DNA from: Xestospongia muta
Taxonomy: Eukaryota > Porifera > Demospongiae > Haplosclerida > Petrosiidae
Length of the DNA stretch: 64,000 nt
Direction: 5' to 3'
NCBI GenBank assembly: GCA_963693285.1
Contig: OY848925.1
Coordinates: 2,644,932-2,708,931 of the forward strand
Shown here piece after piece: positions 41,961-53,020 of the stretch. A program made the translations under genes and the position numbers. The notes below the pieces were generated by a model. The model did no database searches, was not told the DNA's origin, and saw only the letters and a program-made list of their open reading frames with translations. Within the stretch, counting starts at the first letter, position 1. The number at the start of each line of letters is the position of its first letter.

Positions 41961-43999
41961 TATTTAACCAGTTTTCACAGTTAATTTCTAATCTTTTTAA
42001 GTTTCAAAAAGCTCTAATCACTTTATTTTACAGTTTTAACCTATTTAGACTACTTTATTAGTATATTTAAGACAGATAAACTTACTAAACTCTTTAGATC
42101 AGCTTATGTAAGCAGTTTTCACAGTTAATTTCTAATCTTTTTTAACTTCAAAAAGCTCTAATCACTTTATTTTAGAGTTTTAACCTATTTAGACTACTTT
42201 ATTAGTATATTTAAGACAGATAAACTTAGTATACTCTTTGGATCAACTTATATAACCAGTTTTACAGTTAATTTCTAATGTTTTTTAACTTTCAAAAAGT
42301 TCTAACCTCTTTATTTTAGAGTTTTAAACTATTTAGACTACTTTATTAGTATATTTAAGACAGATAAACTTACTAAACTCTTTAGATCAGCTTATTTAAC
42401 CAGTTTTCACAGTTAATTTCTAATCTTTTTTAACTTTCAAAAAGCTCTAAACTCTTTATTTTAGAGTTTTAACCTATTTAGACTACTTTATTAGTATATT
42501 TAAGACAGATAAACTTACTAAACTCTTTAGATCCGCTTATTTAACCAGTTTTCACAGTTAATTTCTAATCTTTTTTAACTTTCAAAAAGCTCTAAACTCT
42601 TTATTTTAGAGTTTTAACCTATTTAGACTACTTTATTAGTATATTTAAGACAGATAAACTTACTAAACTCTTTAGATCAGCTTATTTAACCAGTTTTCAC
42701 AGTTAATTTCTAATCTTTTTTAACTTTCAAAAAGCTCTAAACTTTTATTTTAGAATTTTAAACTATTTAGACTACTTTATTAGTATATTTAAGACAGATA
42801 GACTTACTAAACTCTTTAGATCAGCTTATTTAACCAGTTTTCACAGTTAATTTCTAATCTTTTTTAACTTTCAAAAAGCTCTAAACTCTTTATTTTAGAG
42901 TTTTAACCTATTTAGACTACTTTATTAGTATATTTAAGACAGATAAACTTACTAAACTCTTTAGATCAGCTTATTTAACCAATTTTCACAGTGTATTTCT
43001 AATCCTTTTTAACTTTTAAAAAGGTCTAAACTCTTTTTTTTTAGAGTTTTAACCTATTTAGACTACTTTATTAGTATATTTAAGACAGAAAAACTTACTA
43101 AACTCTTTAGATCAGCTTATTTAACCAGTTTTCACAGTTAATTTCTAATCTTTTTTAACTTTCAAAAAGGTCTAAACTCTTTTTTTTTTAGAGTTTTAAC
43201 CTATTTAGACTACTTTATTAGTATATTTAAGACAGAAAAACTTACTAAACTCTTTAGATCAGCTTATTTAACCAGTTTTCACAGTTAATTTCTAATCTTT
43301 TTTAACTTTCAAAAAGCTTTAAACTCTTTATTTTAGAGTTTCAACCTATTTAGACTACTTTATTAGTATATTTAAGACAGATAAACTTACTAAACTCCTT
43401 AGATCTGCTTATTTAACCAGTTTTCACAGTTAATTTCTAATCTTTTTTAACATTCAAAAAGCTCTAATCACTTTATTTTAGAGTTTTAACCTATTTAGAC
43501 TACTTTATTAGTATATTTAAGACGATAAACTTACTAAACTCTTTAGATCAGCTAATTTGACCAGTTTTCACTGTTAATTTCTAATCTTTTTTAACTTTCA
43601 AAAAGCTCTAAACTCTTTATTTTAGAGTTTTAACCTATTTAGACTACTTTATTCCTATATTTATGACAGAATAACTTACTAAACTCTTTAGATCAGCTTA
43701 TTTAACCAGTTTTCACTGGTAATTTCTAATCTTTTTTAACTTTCAAAATGCTCATATCACTTTATTTTAGAGCTTTAACCTATTTAGACTACTTTATTAT
43801 TATATTTAAGACAGATAAACTTACTAAACTCTTTAGATCAGCTTATTTAACCAGTTTTCACAGTTAATTTCTAACCTTTTTTAACTTTCAAAAAGCTCTA
43901 AACTCTTTATTTTAGAGTTTTAACCTATTTAGACTACTTTATTAGTATATTTAAGACAGATAAACTTACTAAACTCTTTAGATCAGCTTATTTAACCAG

Positions 44000-45000
44000 T
44001 TTTCGCAGTTAATTTCTAATCTTTTTTAACTTTCAAAAAGGTCTAAAATCTTTTTTTTAGAGTTTTAACCTAATTAGACTACTTTATTAGTATATTTCAG
44101 ACAGATAAACTTACTAAGCTCTTTATATGAACCTATTTAACCAGTTTCACAGTTAATTTCTAATCTTTTTTAACTTTCAAAATGCTCTAAACTCTTTTTT
44201 TAGAGTTTTAACCTATTTAGACCAATTTATTCCTATATTTAAGACAGAATAACTTACTAAACTCTTTAGATCATCTTATTTAACCAGTTTTCACTGTTAA
44301 TTTGTAATGTTGTTTAACTTTCAAAAAGCTCTAAACTCTTTATTTTAGAGTTTTAACCTAATTAGACTACTTTATTAGTATATTTAAGACAGATAAACTT
44401 ACTAAACTCTTTAGATCAGCTTATTTAACCAGTTTTCACAGTTAATTTCTAATCTTTTTTAACTTTCAAATAGGTCTAAACTTTTTTTTTATTTTTTAAA
44501 CTATTTAGACTACTTTATTAGTAATTTTAAGACAGATAAACTTACTAAACTCTTTTGATCATCTTATTTAACCAGTTTTCACAGTTAATTTCTAATCTTT
44601 TTTAACTTTCAAAAAGCTCTAAACTCTTTATTTTAGAGTTTTAACCTATTTAGACTACTTTATTAGTATATTTAAGACAGATAAACTTACTAAACTCTTT
44701 AGATCAGCTTATTTAACCAGTTTTCACAGTTAATTTCTACTCTTTTTTAACTTTCAAAAAGGTCTAAAATCTTTATTTTAGAGTTTTAACCTATTTAGAC
44801 TACTTTATTAGTATATTTCAGACAGATAAACTTACGAAGCTCTTTATATGAACCTATTTAACCAGTTTCACAGTTAATTTCTAATCTTTTTTAACTTCCA
44901 AAATGCTCTAAACTCTTTTTTTAGAGTTTTAACCTATTTAGACCAATTTATTCCTATATTTAAGACAGAATAACTTACTAAACTCTTTAGATCATCTTAT
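44000..45000 (+). repeat. 5-mer spaced variant cassette (about 721 bp)
   Basis: A set of neighbouring variants recurs five units apart: GGTCTAAAATC 44040/44761, TTTCAGACAG near 44094/44815, CTTTATATGAACC 44121/44842, AATGCTCTAAAC with a shortened CTTTTTTTAGAG, then TTTAGACCAA 44217/44937. This is the first appearance of the zone-3 cassette. Later cassettes have TATATCAACC instead of TATATGAACC. Surrounding units are among the most divergent of the array. Confidence 0.82.
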
Positions 45001-48000
45001 TTAACCAGTTTTCACAGTTAATTTCTAATCTTTTTTAACTTTCAAAAAGGTCTAATCACTTTATTTTAGAGTTTTAACCTATTTAGACTACTTTATTAGT
45101 ATATTTAAGACAGATAAACTTACTAAACTCTTTAGATCAGCTTATTTAACCAGTTTTCACAGTTAATTCCTAATCTTTTTAAACTTTAAAAAAGCTCTAA
45201 ACTCTTTATTTTAGAGTTTGAACCTATTTAGACAACTTTATATTATATTTAAGACATATAAACTTACTAAACTCTTTAGATCAGCTTATTTAACCAGTTT
45301 TCACAGTTAATTTCTAATCTTTTTTAACTTTCAAATATGTCTGAACTCTTTTTTTATAGTTTTAACCTATTTAGACTACTTTATTAGTATATTTAAGACA
45401 GATAAACTTACTAAACTCTTTGGATCCCCTTATTTAACCAGTTTTGACAGTTAATTTCTAATCTTTTTTAACTTTCAAAAAGCTCTAAACTCTTTATTTT
45501 AGAGTTTTAACCTATTTAGACTACTTTATTAGTATATTTAAGACAGATAAACTTACTAAACTCTTTAGATCAGCTTATTTAACCAGTTTTCACAGTTAAT
45601 TTCTAATCTTTTTTAACTTTCAAAAAGCTCTAAACTCTTTATTTTAGAGTTTTAACCTATTTAGACTACTTTATTAGTATATTTAAGACAGATAAACTTA
45701 CTAAACTCTTTAGATCAGCTTATTTAACCAGTTTTCACAGTTAATTTCTAATCTTTTTTAACTTTCAAATAGGTCTGAACACTTTTTTTATTGTTTTAAC
45801 CTATATAGACTATTTTATTAGTATATTTAAGACAGATAAACTTACTAAACTCTTTCGATCCGCTTATTTAACCAGGTTTCACAGTTAATTTCTAATCTTT
45901 TTTAACTTTCAAAAAGCTCTAATCACTTTATTTTAGAGTTTTAACCTATTTAGACTACTTTATTAGTTTATTTAAGACAGATAAACTTACTAAACTCTTT
46001 AGATCAGCTTATTTACCCAGTTTTCACAGTTAATTTCTAATCTTTTTTAACTTTCAAAAAGGTCTAAAATCTTTATTTTAGAGTTTTAACCTATTTAGAC
46101 TACTTTATTAGTATATTTCAGACAGATAAACTAACTAAGCTCTTTATATCAACCTATTTAACAAGTTTCACAGTTAATATCTAATCTTTTTTAACTTTCA
46201 AAAAGCTCTAAACTCTTTATTTTAGAGTTTTAACCTATTTAGACCAATTTATTCCTATATTTAAGACAGATTAACTTACTAAACTCTTTCGATCAGCCTA
46301 TTTAACCAGTTTTCACAGTTAATTTCTAATCTTTTTAACTTTAAAAAAGCTGTAAACTCTTTATTTTAGAGTTTTAACCTATTTAGACTACTTCATTAGT
46401 ATATTTAAGACAGATAAACTTACTAAACTCTTTAGATCAGCTTATTTAACCAGTTTTCACAGTTAATTTCTAATCTTTTTTAAATTTAAAAAAGCTCTAA
46501 ACTCTTTATTTTAGAGTTTTAACCTATTTAGACTACTTCATTAGTATATTTAAGACAGATAAACTTAGTAAACTCTTTAGATCAGCTTATTTAACCAGTT
46601 TTCACAGTTAATTTCTTATCTTTTTAACTTTCAAATAGGTCTGAACTCTTTTTTTATTGTTTTAACCTATATAGACTACTTTATTAGTACATTTAAGACA
46701 GATAAACTTACTAAACTCTTTAGATCCGCTTATTTAACAAGTTTTCACTGTTAATTTCTAATCTTTTTTTAACTTTCAAAAAGCTCTAATCACTTTATTT
46801 TAGAATTTTAATCTATTTAGACTACTTTATTAGTATATTTAAGACAGATAAACTTACTAAACTCTTTAGATCAGCTTAATTAACCAGTTTTCACAGTTAA
46901 TTTCTAATTTTTTTTAACTTTCAAAAAGGTCTAAAATCTTTATTTTAGAGTTTTAACCTATTTAGACTACTTTATTAGTATATTTCAGACAGATAAACTT
47001 ACTAAGCTCTTTATATCAACCTATCTAACCAGTTTCACAGTTAATATCTAATCTTTTTTAACTTTCAAAAAGCTCTAAACTCTTTATTTTAGAGTTTTAA
47101 CCTATTTAGACTAATTTATTAGTATATTTAAGACAGATAAACTTACTAAACTCTTTAGATCAGCTTATTTAACCAGTTTTCACAGTTAATTTCTAATCTT
47201 TTTAAACTTTCAAAAAGCTCTAAACTCTTTATTTTAGAGTTTTAACCTATTTAGACAACTCTATTAGTATATTTAAGACATATAAACTTACTAAACTCTT
47301 TAGATCAGCTTATTTAAGCAGTCTTAACAGTTAATTTCTAGTCTTTTTTAACTTTCAAAAAGCTCTAAACTCTTTATTTTAGAGTTTTAACCTGTTTAGA
47401 CTACTTTATTAGTATATTTAAGACAGATAAACTTACTAAACTCTTTAGATCAGCTTATTTAACCAGTTTTCACAGAAATTTCTAATCTTTTTTAACCTTC
47501 AAAAAGCTCTAATCACTTTATTTTAGAGTTTTAACCTATTTAGACTACTTTATTAGTATATTTAAGACAGATAAACTTACTAAACTCTTTAGATCAGCTT
47601 ATTTAACCAGTTTTCACAGTTAATTTCTAATCTTTTTAACATTCAAAAAGGTCTAAACTCTTTATTTTAGAGTTTTAACCTATTTAGATTACTTTATTAG
47701 TATATGTAATATAGATAAACTTACTAAACTCTTTAGATCCGCTTATTTAACCAGTTTTCACAGTTAATTTCTAATCTTTTTTAACTTTCTAAAAGCTCTA
47801 AACTCTTTATTTTAGAGTTTTAACCTATTTAGACTACTTTATTAGTATATTTAAGACAGATAAACTTACTAAACTCTTTAGATCAGATTATTTAACCAGT
47901 TTTCACAGTTAATTTCTAATCTTTTTTCACTTTCAAAAACGACTAATCACTTTATTTTAGAGTTTTAACCTATTTAGACAACATTATTAGTATATTTAAG

Positions 48001-48809
48001 ACAGATAAACTTACTAAACTCTTTAGATTAGCTTATTTAACCAGTTTTCACACTTAATTTCTAATCTTTTTTAACTTTCAAAAAGCTCTAAACTCTTTAT
48101 TTTAGAGTTTTAACCTATTTAGACCAATTTATTCCTATATCTAAGACAGAATAAGTTACTAAACTCTTTAGATCAGCTTATTTAACCAGTTTTCACAGTT
48201 AATTTCTAATCTTTTTTAACTTTCAAAAAGGACTAATCACTTTATTTTAGAGTTTTTACCTATTTAGACTACTTTATTAGTATATTTAAGACAGATAAAC
48301 TTACTAAACTCTTTAGATCAGCTTATTTAACCAGTTTTCACAGTTAATTTCTAATCTTTTTTAACTTTCAAAAAGCTCTAAACTCTTTATTTTAGAGTTT
48401 TAACCTATTTAGACTACTTTATTAGTATATTTAAGACATATAAACTTACTAAACTCTTTAGATCAGCTTATTTAACCAGTTTTCACAGTTAATTTCTAAT
48501 CTTTTTTAACTTTCAAAAAGCTCTAAACTCTTTATTTTAGAGTTTTAACCTATTTAGACTACTTTATTAGTATATTTAAGACAGATAAACTTACTAAACT
48601 CTTTAGATCCTCTTATTTAACCAGTTTTCACAGTTAATTCCTAATCTTTTTAAACTTTCAAAGAGCTCTAAACTCTTTATTTTAGAGTTTTAACCTATTT
48701 AGACAACTTTATATTATATTTAAGACATATAAACTTACTAAACTCTTTAGATCAGCTTATTTAACCAGTTTTCACAGTTAATTTCTAATCTTTTTTAACT
48801 TTCAAAAAG

Positions 48810-48831
48810 CTCTAAACTCTTTATTTTAGAG
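48810..48831. other. internal dyad 1 of the unit (positions 51-72)
   Basis: Inverted 7-base arms CTCTAAA and TTTAGAG flank an 8-base spacer in the consensus unit, so either strand could form a small hairpin. The dyad is in nearly every B-type unit of the window. In A-type units the left arm becomes CTCTAATCAC, which breaks the pairing to CTCTAA/TTAGAG-like remnants. Spacer length varies: a 4-base loss at about 18597, a 5-base loss at about 55763 that leaves a 3-base spacer, losses near 38271, and T-run expansions near 12651, 43025 and 43185. Hairpin formation in the cell is inference. Confidence 0.7.
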
Positions 48832-48894
48832 TTTTAACCTATTTAGACTACTTTATTAGTATATTTAAGACAGATAAACTTACTAAACTCTTTA
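48812..48894 (+). repeat. 12-bp internal direct repeat marking two half units
   Basis: CTAAACTCTTTA occurs at unit positions 53-64 (48812-48823) and 124-135 (48883-48894), a separation of 71 bp. TTTAACC likewise occurs at 1-7 and 74-80, 73 bp apart. The spacing is close to half of 145, which suggests that the unit arose by duplication of a roughly 72-bp ancestor that then diverged. Two half units later in the window (52735-52805 and 52950-53020) fit exchange at the 12-bp word. The shared words are seen directly; the ancestral-dimer model is inference. Confidence 0.65.
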
Positions 48895-48895
48895 G
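48883..48895. other. internal dyad 2 of the unit (positions 124-136)
   Basis: CTAAA and TTTAG flank a 3-base CTC spacer, a perfect 13-base interrupted palindrome found in most units. It shares its first 12 bases with unit positions 53-64, so the unit carries two copies of one motif 71 bp apart. The variant TTACTAAATTCTTTAG in zone 1 and TTAAAGTCC in zone 2 disrupt it. A protein-binding site or a recombination hot point are possible; neither is shown. Confidence 0.65.
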
Positions 48896-49925
48896 ATCAG
48901 CTTATTTAACCAGTTTTCACAGTTAATTTCTAATCTTTTTTAACTTTCAAAAAGCTCTAAACTCTTTATTTTAGAGTTTTAACCTATTTAGACTACTTTA
49001 TTAGTATATTTAAGACAGATAAACTTACTAAACTCTTTAGATCAGCTTATTTAACCAGTTTTCACAGTTAATTTCTAATCTTTTTTAACTTTCAAATAGG
49101 TCTGACTCTTTTTTTATTGTTTCAACCTATATAGACTATTTTATTAGTATATTTAAGACAGATAAACTTACTAAACTCTTTAGATCAGCTTCTTTAACCA
49201 GGTTTCACAGTTAATTTCTAATCTTTTTTAACTTTCAAAAAGCTCTAATCACTTTATTTTAGAGTTTTAACCTATTTAGACTACTTTATTAGTATATTTA
49301 AGACAGATAAACTTACTAAACTCTTTAGATCAGCTTATTTACCCAGTTTTCACAGTTAATTTCTAATCTTTTTTAACTTTCAAAAAGGTCTAAAATCTTT
49401 ATTTTAGAGTTTTAACCTATTTAGACTACTTTATTAGTATATTTCAGACAGATAAACTAACTAAGCTCTTTATATCAACCTATTTAACCAGTTTCACAGT
49501 TAATATGTAATCTTTTTTAACTTTCAAAAAGCTCTAAACTCTTTATTTTAGAGTTTTAACCTATTTAGACCAATTTATTCCTATATTTAAGACAGATTAA
49601 CTTACTAAACTCTTTAGATCAGCCTATTTAACCAGTTTTTACAGTTAATTTCTAATCTTTTTTAACTTTCCAAAAGCTCTAAACTCTTTATTTTAGAGTT
49701 TTAACCTATTTAGACTACTTCATTAGTATATTTAAGACCGATAAACTTACTAAACTCTTTAGATCAGCTTATTTAACCAGTTTTCACAGTTAATTTCTAA
49801 TCTTTTTTAAATTTAAAAAAGCTCTAAACTCTTTATTTTAGAGTTTTAACCTATTTAGACTACTTCATTAGTATATTTAAGACAGATAAACTTTCTAAAC
49901 TCTTTAGATCAGCTTATTTAACCAG

Positions 49926-51661
49926 TTTTCACAGTTAATTTCTAATCTTTTTTAACTTTCAAAAAGGACTAATCACTTTATTTTAGAGTTTTTACCTATT
50001 TAGACTACTTTATTAGTATATTTAAGACAGATAAACTTACTAAACTCTTTAGATCAGCTTATTTAACCAGTTTTCACAGTTAATTTCTAATCTTTTTTAA
50101 CTTTCAAAAAGCTCTAAACTCTTTATTTTAGAGTTTTAACCTATTTAGACTACTTTATTAGTATATTTAAGACATATAAACTTACTAAACTCTTTAGATC
50201 AGCTTATTTAACCAGTTTTCACAGTTAATTTCTAATCTTTTTTAACTTTCAAAAAGCTCTAAACTCTTTATTTTAGAGTTTTAACCTATTTAGACTACTT
50301 TATTAGTATATTTAAGACAGATAAACTTACTAAACTCTTTAGATCCGCTTATTTAACCAGTTTTCACAGTTAATTCCTAATCTTTTTAAACTTTCAAAAA
50401 GCTCTAAACTCTTTATTTTAGAGTTTTAACCTATTTAGACAACTTTATATTATATTTAAGACATATAAACTTACTAAACTCTTTAGATCAGCTTATTTAA
50501 CCAGTTTTCACAGTTAATTTCTAATCTTTTTTAACTTTCAAAAAGCTCTAAACTCTTTATTTTAGAGTTTTAACCTATTTAGACTACTTTATTAGTATAT
50601 TTAAGACAGATAAACTTACTAAACTCTTTAGATCAGCTTATTTAACCAGTTTTCACAGTTAATTTCTAATCTTTTTTAACTTTCAAAAAGCTCTAAACTC
50701 TTTATTTTAGAGTTTTAACCTATTTAGACTACTTTATTAGTATATTTAAGACAGATAAACTTACTAAACTCTTTAGATCAGCTTATTTAACCAGTTTTCA
50801 CAGTTAATTTCTAATCTTTTTTAACTTTCAAATAGGTCTGAACTCTTTTTTTATTGTTTTAACATATATAGACTATTTTATTAGTATATTTAAGACAGAT
50901 AAACTTACTAAACTCTTTAGATCAGCTTCTTTAACCAGGTTTCACAGTTAATTTCTAATCTTTTTTAACTTTCAAAAAGCTCTAATCACTTTATTTTAGA
51001 GTTTTAACCTATTTAGACTACTTTATTAGTATATTTAAGACAGATAAACTTACTAAACTCTTTAGATCAGCTTATTTACCCAGGTTTCACAGTTAATTTC
51101 TAATCTTTTTTAACTATCAAAAAGGTCTAAAATCTTTATTTTAGAGTTTTAACCTATTTAGACTACTTTATTAGTATATTTCAGACAGATAAACTAACTA
51201 AGCTCTTTATATCAACCTATTTAACCAGTTTCACAGTTAATATGTAATCTTTTTTAACTTTCAAAAAGCTCTAAACTCTTTATTTTAGAGTTTTAACCTA
51301 TTTAGACCAATTTATTCCTATATTTAAGACAGATTAACTTACTAAACTCTTTAGATCAGCCTATTTAACCAGTTTTTACAGTTAATTTCTAATCTTTTTT
51401 AACTTTCCAAAAGCTCTAAACTCTTTATTTTAGAGTTTTAACCTATTTAGACTACTTCATTAGTATATTTAAGACCGATAAACTTACTAAACTCTTTAGA
51501 TCAGCTTATTTAACCAGTTTTCACAGTTAATTTCTAATCTTTTTTAAATTTAAAAAAGCTCTAAACTCTTTATTTTAGAGTTTTAACCTATTTAGACTAC
51601 TTCATTAGTATATTTAAGACAGATAAACTTACTAAACTCTTTAGATCAGCTTATTTAACCA
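49926..51661 (+). repeat. 12-unit higher-order block of zone 3, copy 2 (1736 bp)
   Basis: Adjacent second copy of 48190-49925. Private variants include AACATATATAG near 50869, CCCAGGTTTCAC near 51079 and TTAACTATCAAAAAG near 51111. After its end, the next stretch (51690-52090) resembles 46630-47030 at offset 5065 (AAATAGG 46633/51698, both with AGTACATTTAAG), so array order here is again a mosaic. Confidence 0.9.
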
Positions 51662-52734
51662 GTTTTCACAGTTAATTTCTAATCTTTTTTAACTTTCAAA
51701 TAGGTCTGAACTCTTTTTTTATTGTTTTAAACTATATAGACTACCTTATTAGTACATTTAAGAAAGATAAACTTACTAAACTCTTTAGATCCGCTTATTT
51801 AACCAGTTTTCACAGTTAATTTCTAATCTTTTTTTAACTTTCAAAAAGCTCTAATCACTTTATTTTAGAATTTTAACCTATTTAGACTACTTTATTAGTA
51901 TATTTAAGACAGATAAACTTACTAAACTCTTTAGATCAGCTTATTTAACCAGTTTTGACAGTTAATTTCTAGTTTTTTTTAACTTTCAAAAAGGTCTAAA
52001 ATCTTTATTTTAGAGTTTTAACCTATTTAGACTACTTTATTAGTATATTTCAGACAGATAAACTTACTAAGCTCTTTATATCAACCTATTTAACCAGTTT
52101 CACCGTAAATATCTAATCTTTTTTAACTTTCAAAAAGCTCTAAACTCTTTATTTTAGAGTTTTAACCTATTTAGACCAATTTATTCCTATATTTTAGACA
52201 GAATAACTTACTAAACTCTTTAGATCAGCCTATTTAACCATTTTTCACAGTTAATTTCTAATATTTTTAAACTTTCAAAAAGCTCTAAACTCTTTATTTT
52301 AGAGTTTTAACCTATTTAGACAACTTTATTAGTATATTTAAGACATATAAACTTACTAAACTCTTTAGATCAGCTTATTTAAGCAGTTTTAACAGTTAAT
52401 TTCTAATCTTTTTTAACTTTCAAAAAGCTCTAAACTCTTTATTTTAGAGTTTTAACCTATTTAGACTACTTTATTAGTATATTTAAGACAGATAAACTTA
52501 CTAAACTCTTTAGATAAGCTTATTAAACAGTTTTCACAGTTAATTTCTAATCTTTTTTAACTTTCAAAAAGCTCTAAACTCTTTATTTTAGAGTTTTAAC
52601 CTATTTAGACTACTTTATTAGTATATTTAAGACAGATAAACTTACTAAACTCTTTAGATCATCTTATTTAACCAGTTTTCACAGTTAATTTCTAACCTTT
52701 TTTAACTTTCAATAAGCTCTAAACTCTTTATTTT

Positions 52735-52805
52735 AGAGTTTTAACCTATTTAGACTACTTTGTTAGTATATTTAAGACAGATAAACTTACTAAACTCTTT
52801 ATTTT
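52735..52805 (+). repeat. 71-bp half unit (first)
   Basis: AGAG of dyad 1 recurs after only 71 bp (52735 then 52806). The unit runs through positions 71-135 and, at CTAAACTCTTTA, passes directly into the sequence that normally follows the other copy of that word, TTTTAGAG. The missing part is unit positions 136-145 plus 1-64, 74 bases. This is exactly the product expected from deletion between the 12-bp words at positions 124-135 and 53-64. Confidence 0.93.
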
Positions 52806-52949
52806 AGAGTTTTAACCTATTTAGACTACTTTATTAGTATATTTAAGACAGATAAACTTACTAAACTCTTTAGATCAGCTTATTTAACCAGTTTTCACAG
52901 TTAATTTCTAATCTTTTTAACTTTCAAAAAGCTCTAAACTCTTTATTTT

Positions 52950-53020
52950 AGACTTTTAACCTATTTAGACTACTTTATTAGTATATTTAAGACAGATAAA
53001 CTTACTAAACTCTTTATTTT
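52950..53020 (+). repeat. 71-bp half unit (second)
   Basis: The same shortened structure recurs one full unit later: AGAC/AGAG anchors at 52950 and 53021 are 71 bp apart, and CTAAACTCTTTA joins straight to TTTTAGAG. It could be an independent event or the first half unit copied together with its neighbour; the flanking unit has AGACTTTTAACC rather than AGAGTTTTAACC. No other half units were noticed in the window. Confidence 0.92.

Larger units (their letters stand above)
15118..43000 (+). repeat. array zone 2: TAAAGTCC / GATCAGCTGA / GATCCCC variant domain
   Basis: Variants that are common here and scarce elsewhere include TAAAGTCCTCTGATTTGC (first near 15620, last near 39778), TAAAGTCCTTAGATTTG, GATCAGCTGATTT and GATCAACTGATTTG, GATCCCCTTATT, CTTTCTTAAC and AGGCTCTTAACAC. 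The zone holds the 24-mer, 12-mer, 3-mer and 6-mer duplications listed separately. The right boundary is gradual, between about 42 and 44 kb, and my 43000 is approximate. Sharing of rare variants inside the zone but not across its edges points to local homogenisation. Confidence 0.7.
48760..48904 (+). repeat. representative consensus unit (145 bp)
   Basis: This copy matches the majority base at every position I checked, and the next copy (48905-49049) is identical to it. Landmarks, numbered from its first base: TTTAACCAG 1-9; a six-T run 32-37; five-A run 45-49; CTCTAAA 51-57; TTTAGAG 66-72; TTTAACC 74-80; AGTATATTTAAG 99-110; CTAAACTCTTTAG 124-136; a GATC at 136-139; GCTTA 141-145. Composition is 34 G/C of 145 with zero CpG. 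Variant names used elsewhere in this annotation refer to changes from this unit. There is one GATC per unit, so a GATC-cutting enzyme should give a ladder near 145 bp. Confidence 0.95.
48190..49925 (+). repeat. 12-unit higher-order block of zone 3, copy 1 (1736 bp)
   Basis: Markers repeat 1736-1738 bp to the right: GACTAATCAC 48231/49967, AGACAACTTTATATT 48701/50437, AAATAGGTCTGA 49094/50830, TTTAGACCAA 49564/51301. Copy 1 has GATCCTCTT, TTTCAAAGAGC and TGTTTCAACC where copy 2 has GATCCGCTT, TTTCAAAAAGC and TGTTTTAACA. It lies next to copy 2 in the same orientation. A near-perfect copy of this version, not of copy 2, is found at 61777-64000. Confidence 0.92.

Noticed and set aside
48810..48831. 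Rho-independent terminator or bacterial regulatory hairpin
   Set aside because: The dyad is short, A/T-rich, and present in hundreds of identical copies without genes; it is better described as part of the satellite unit.
48858..48870. TATA-like AGTATATTTAAG as a promoter in each unit, and AATAAA words on the minus strand as polyadenylation signals
   Set aside because: Such words are expected by chance at 77% A+T, and nothing else indicates transcription. Satellite transcription is possible but not supported from sequence alone.
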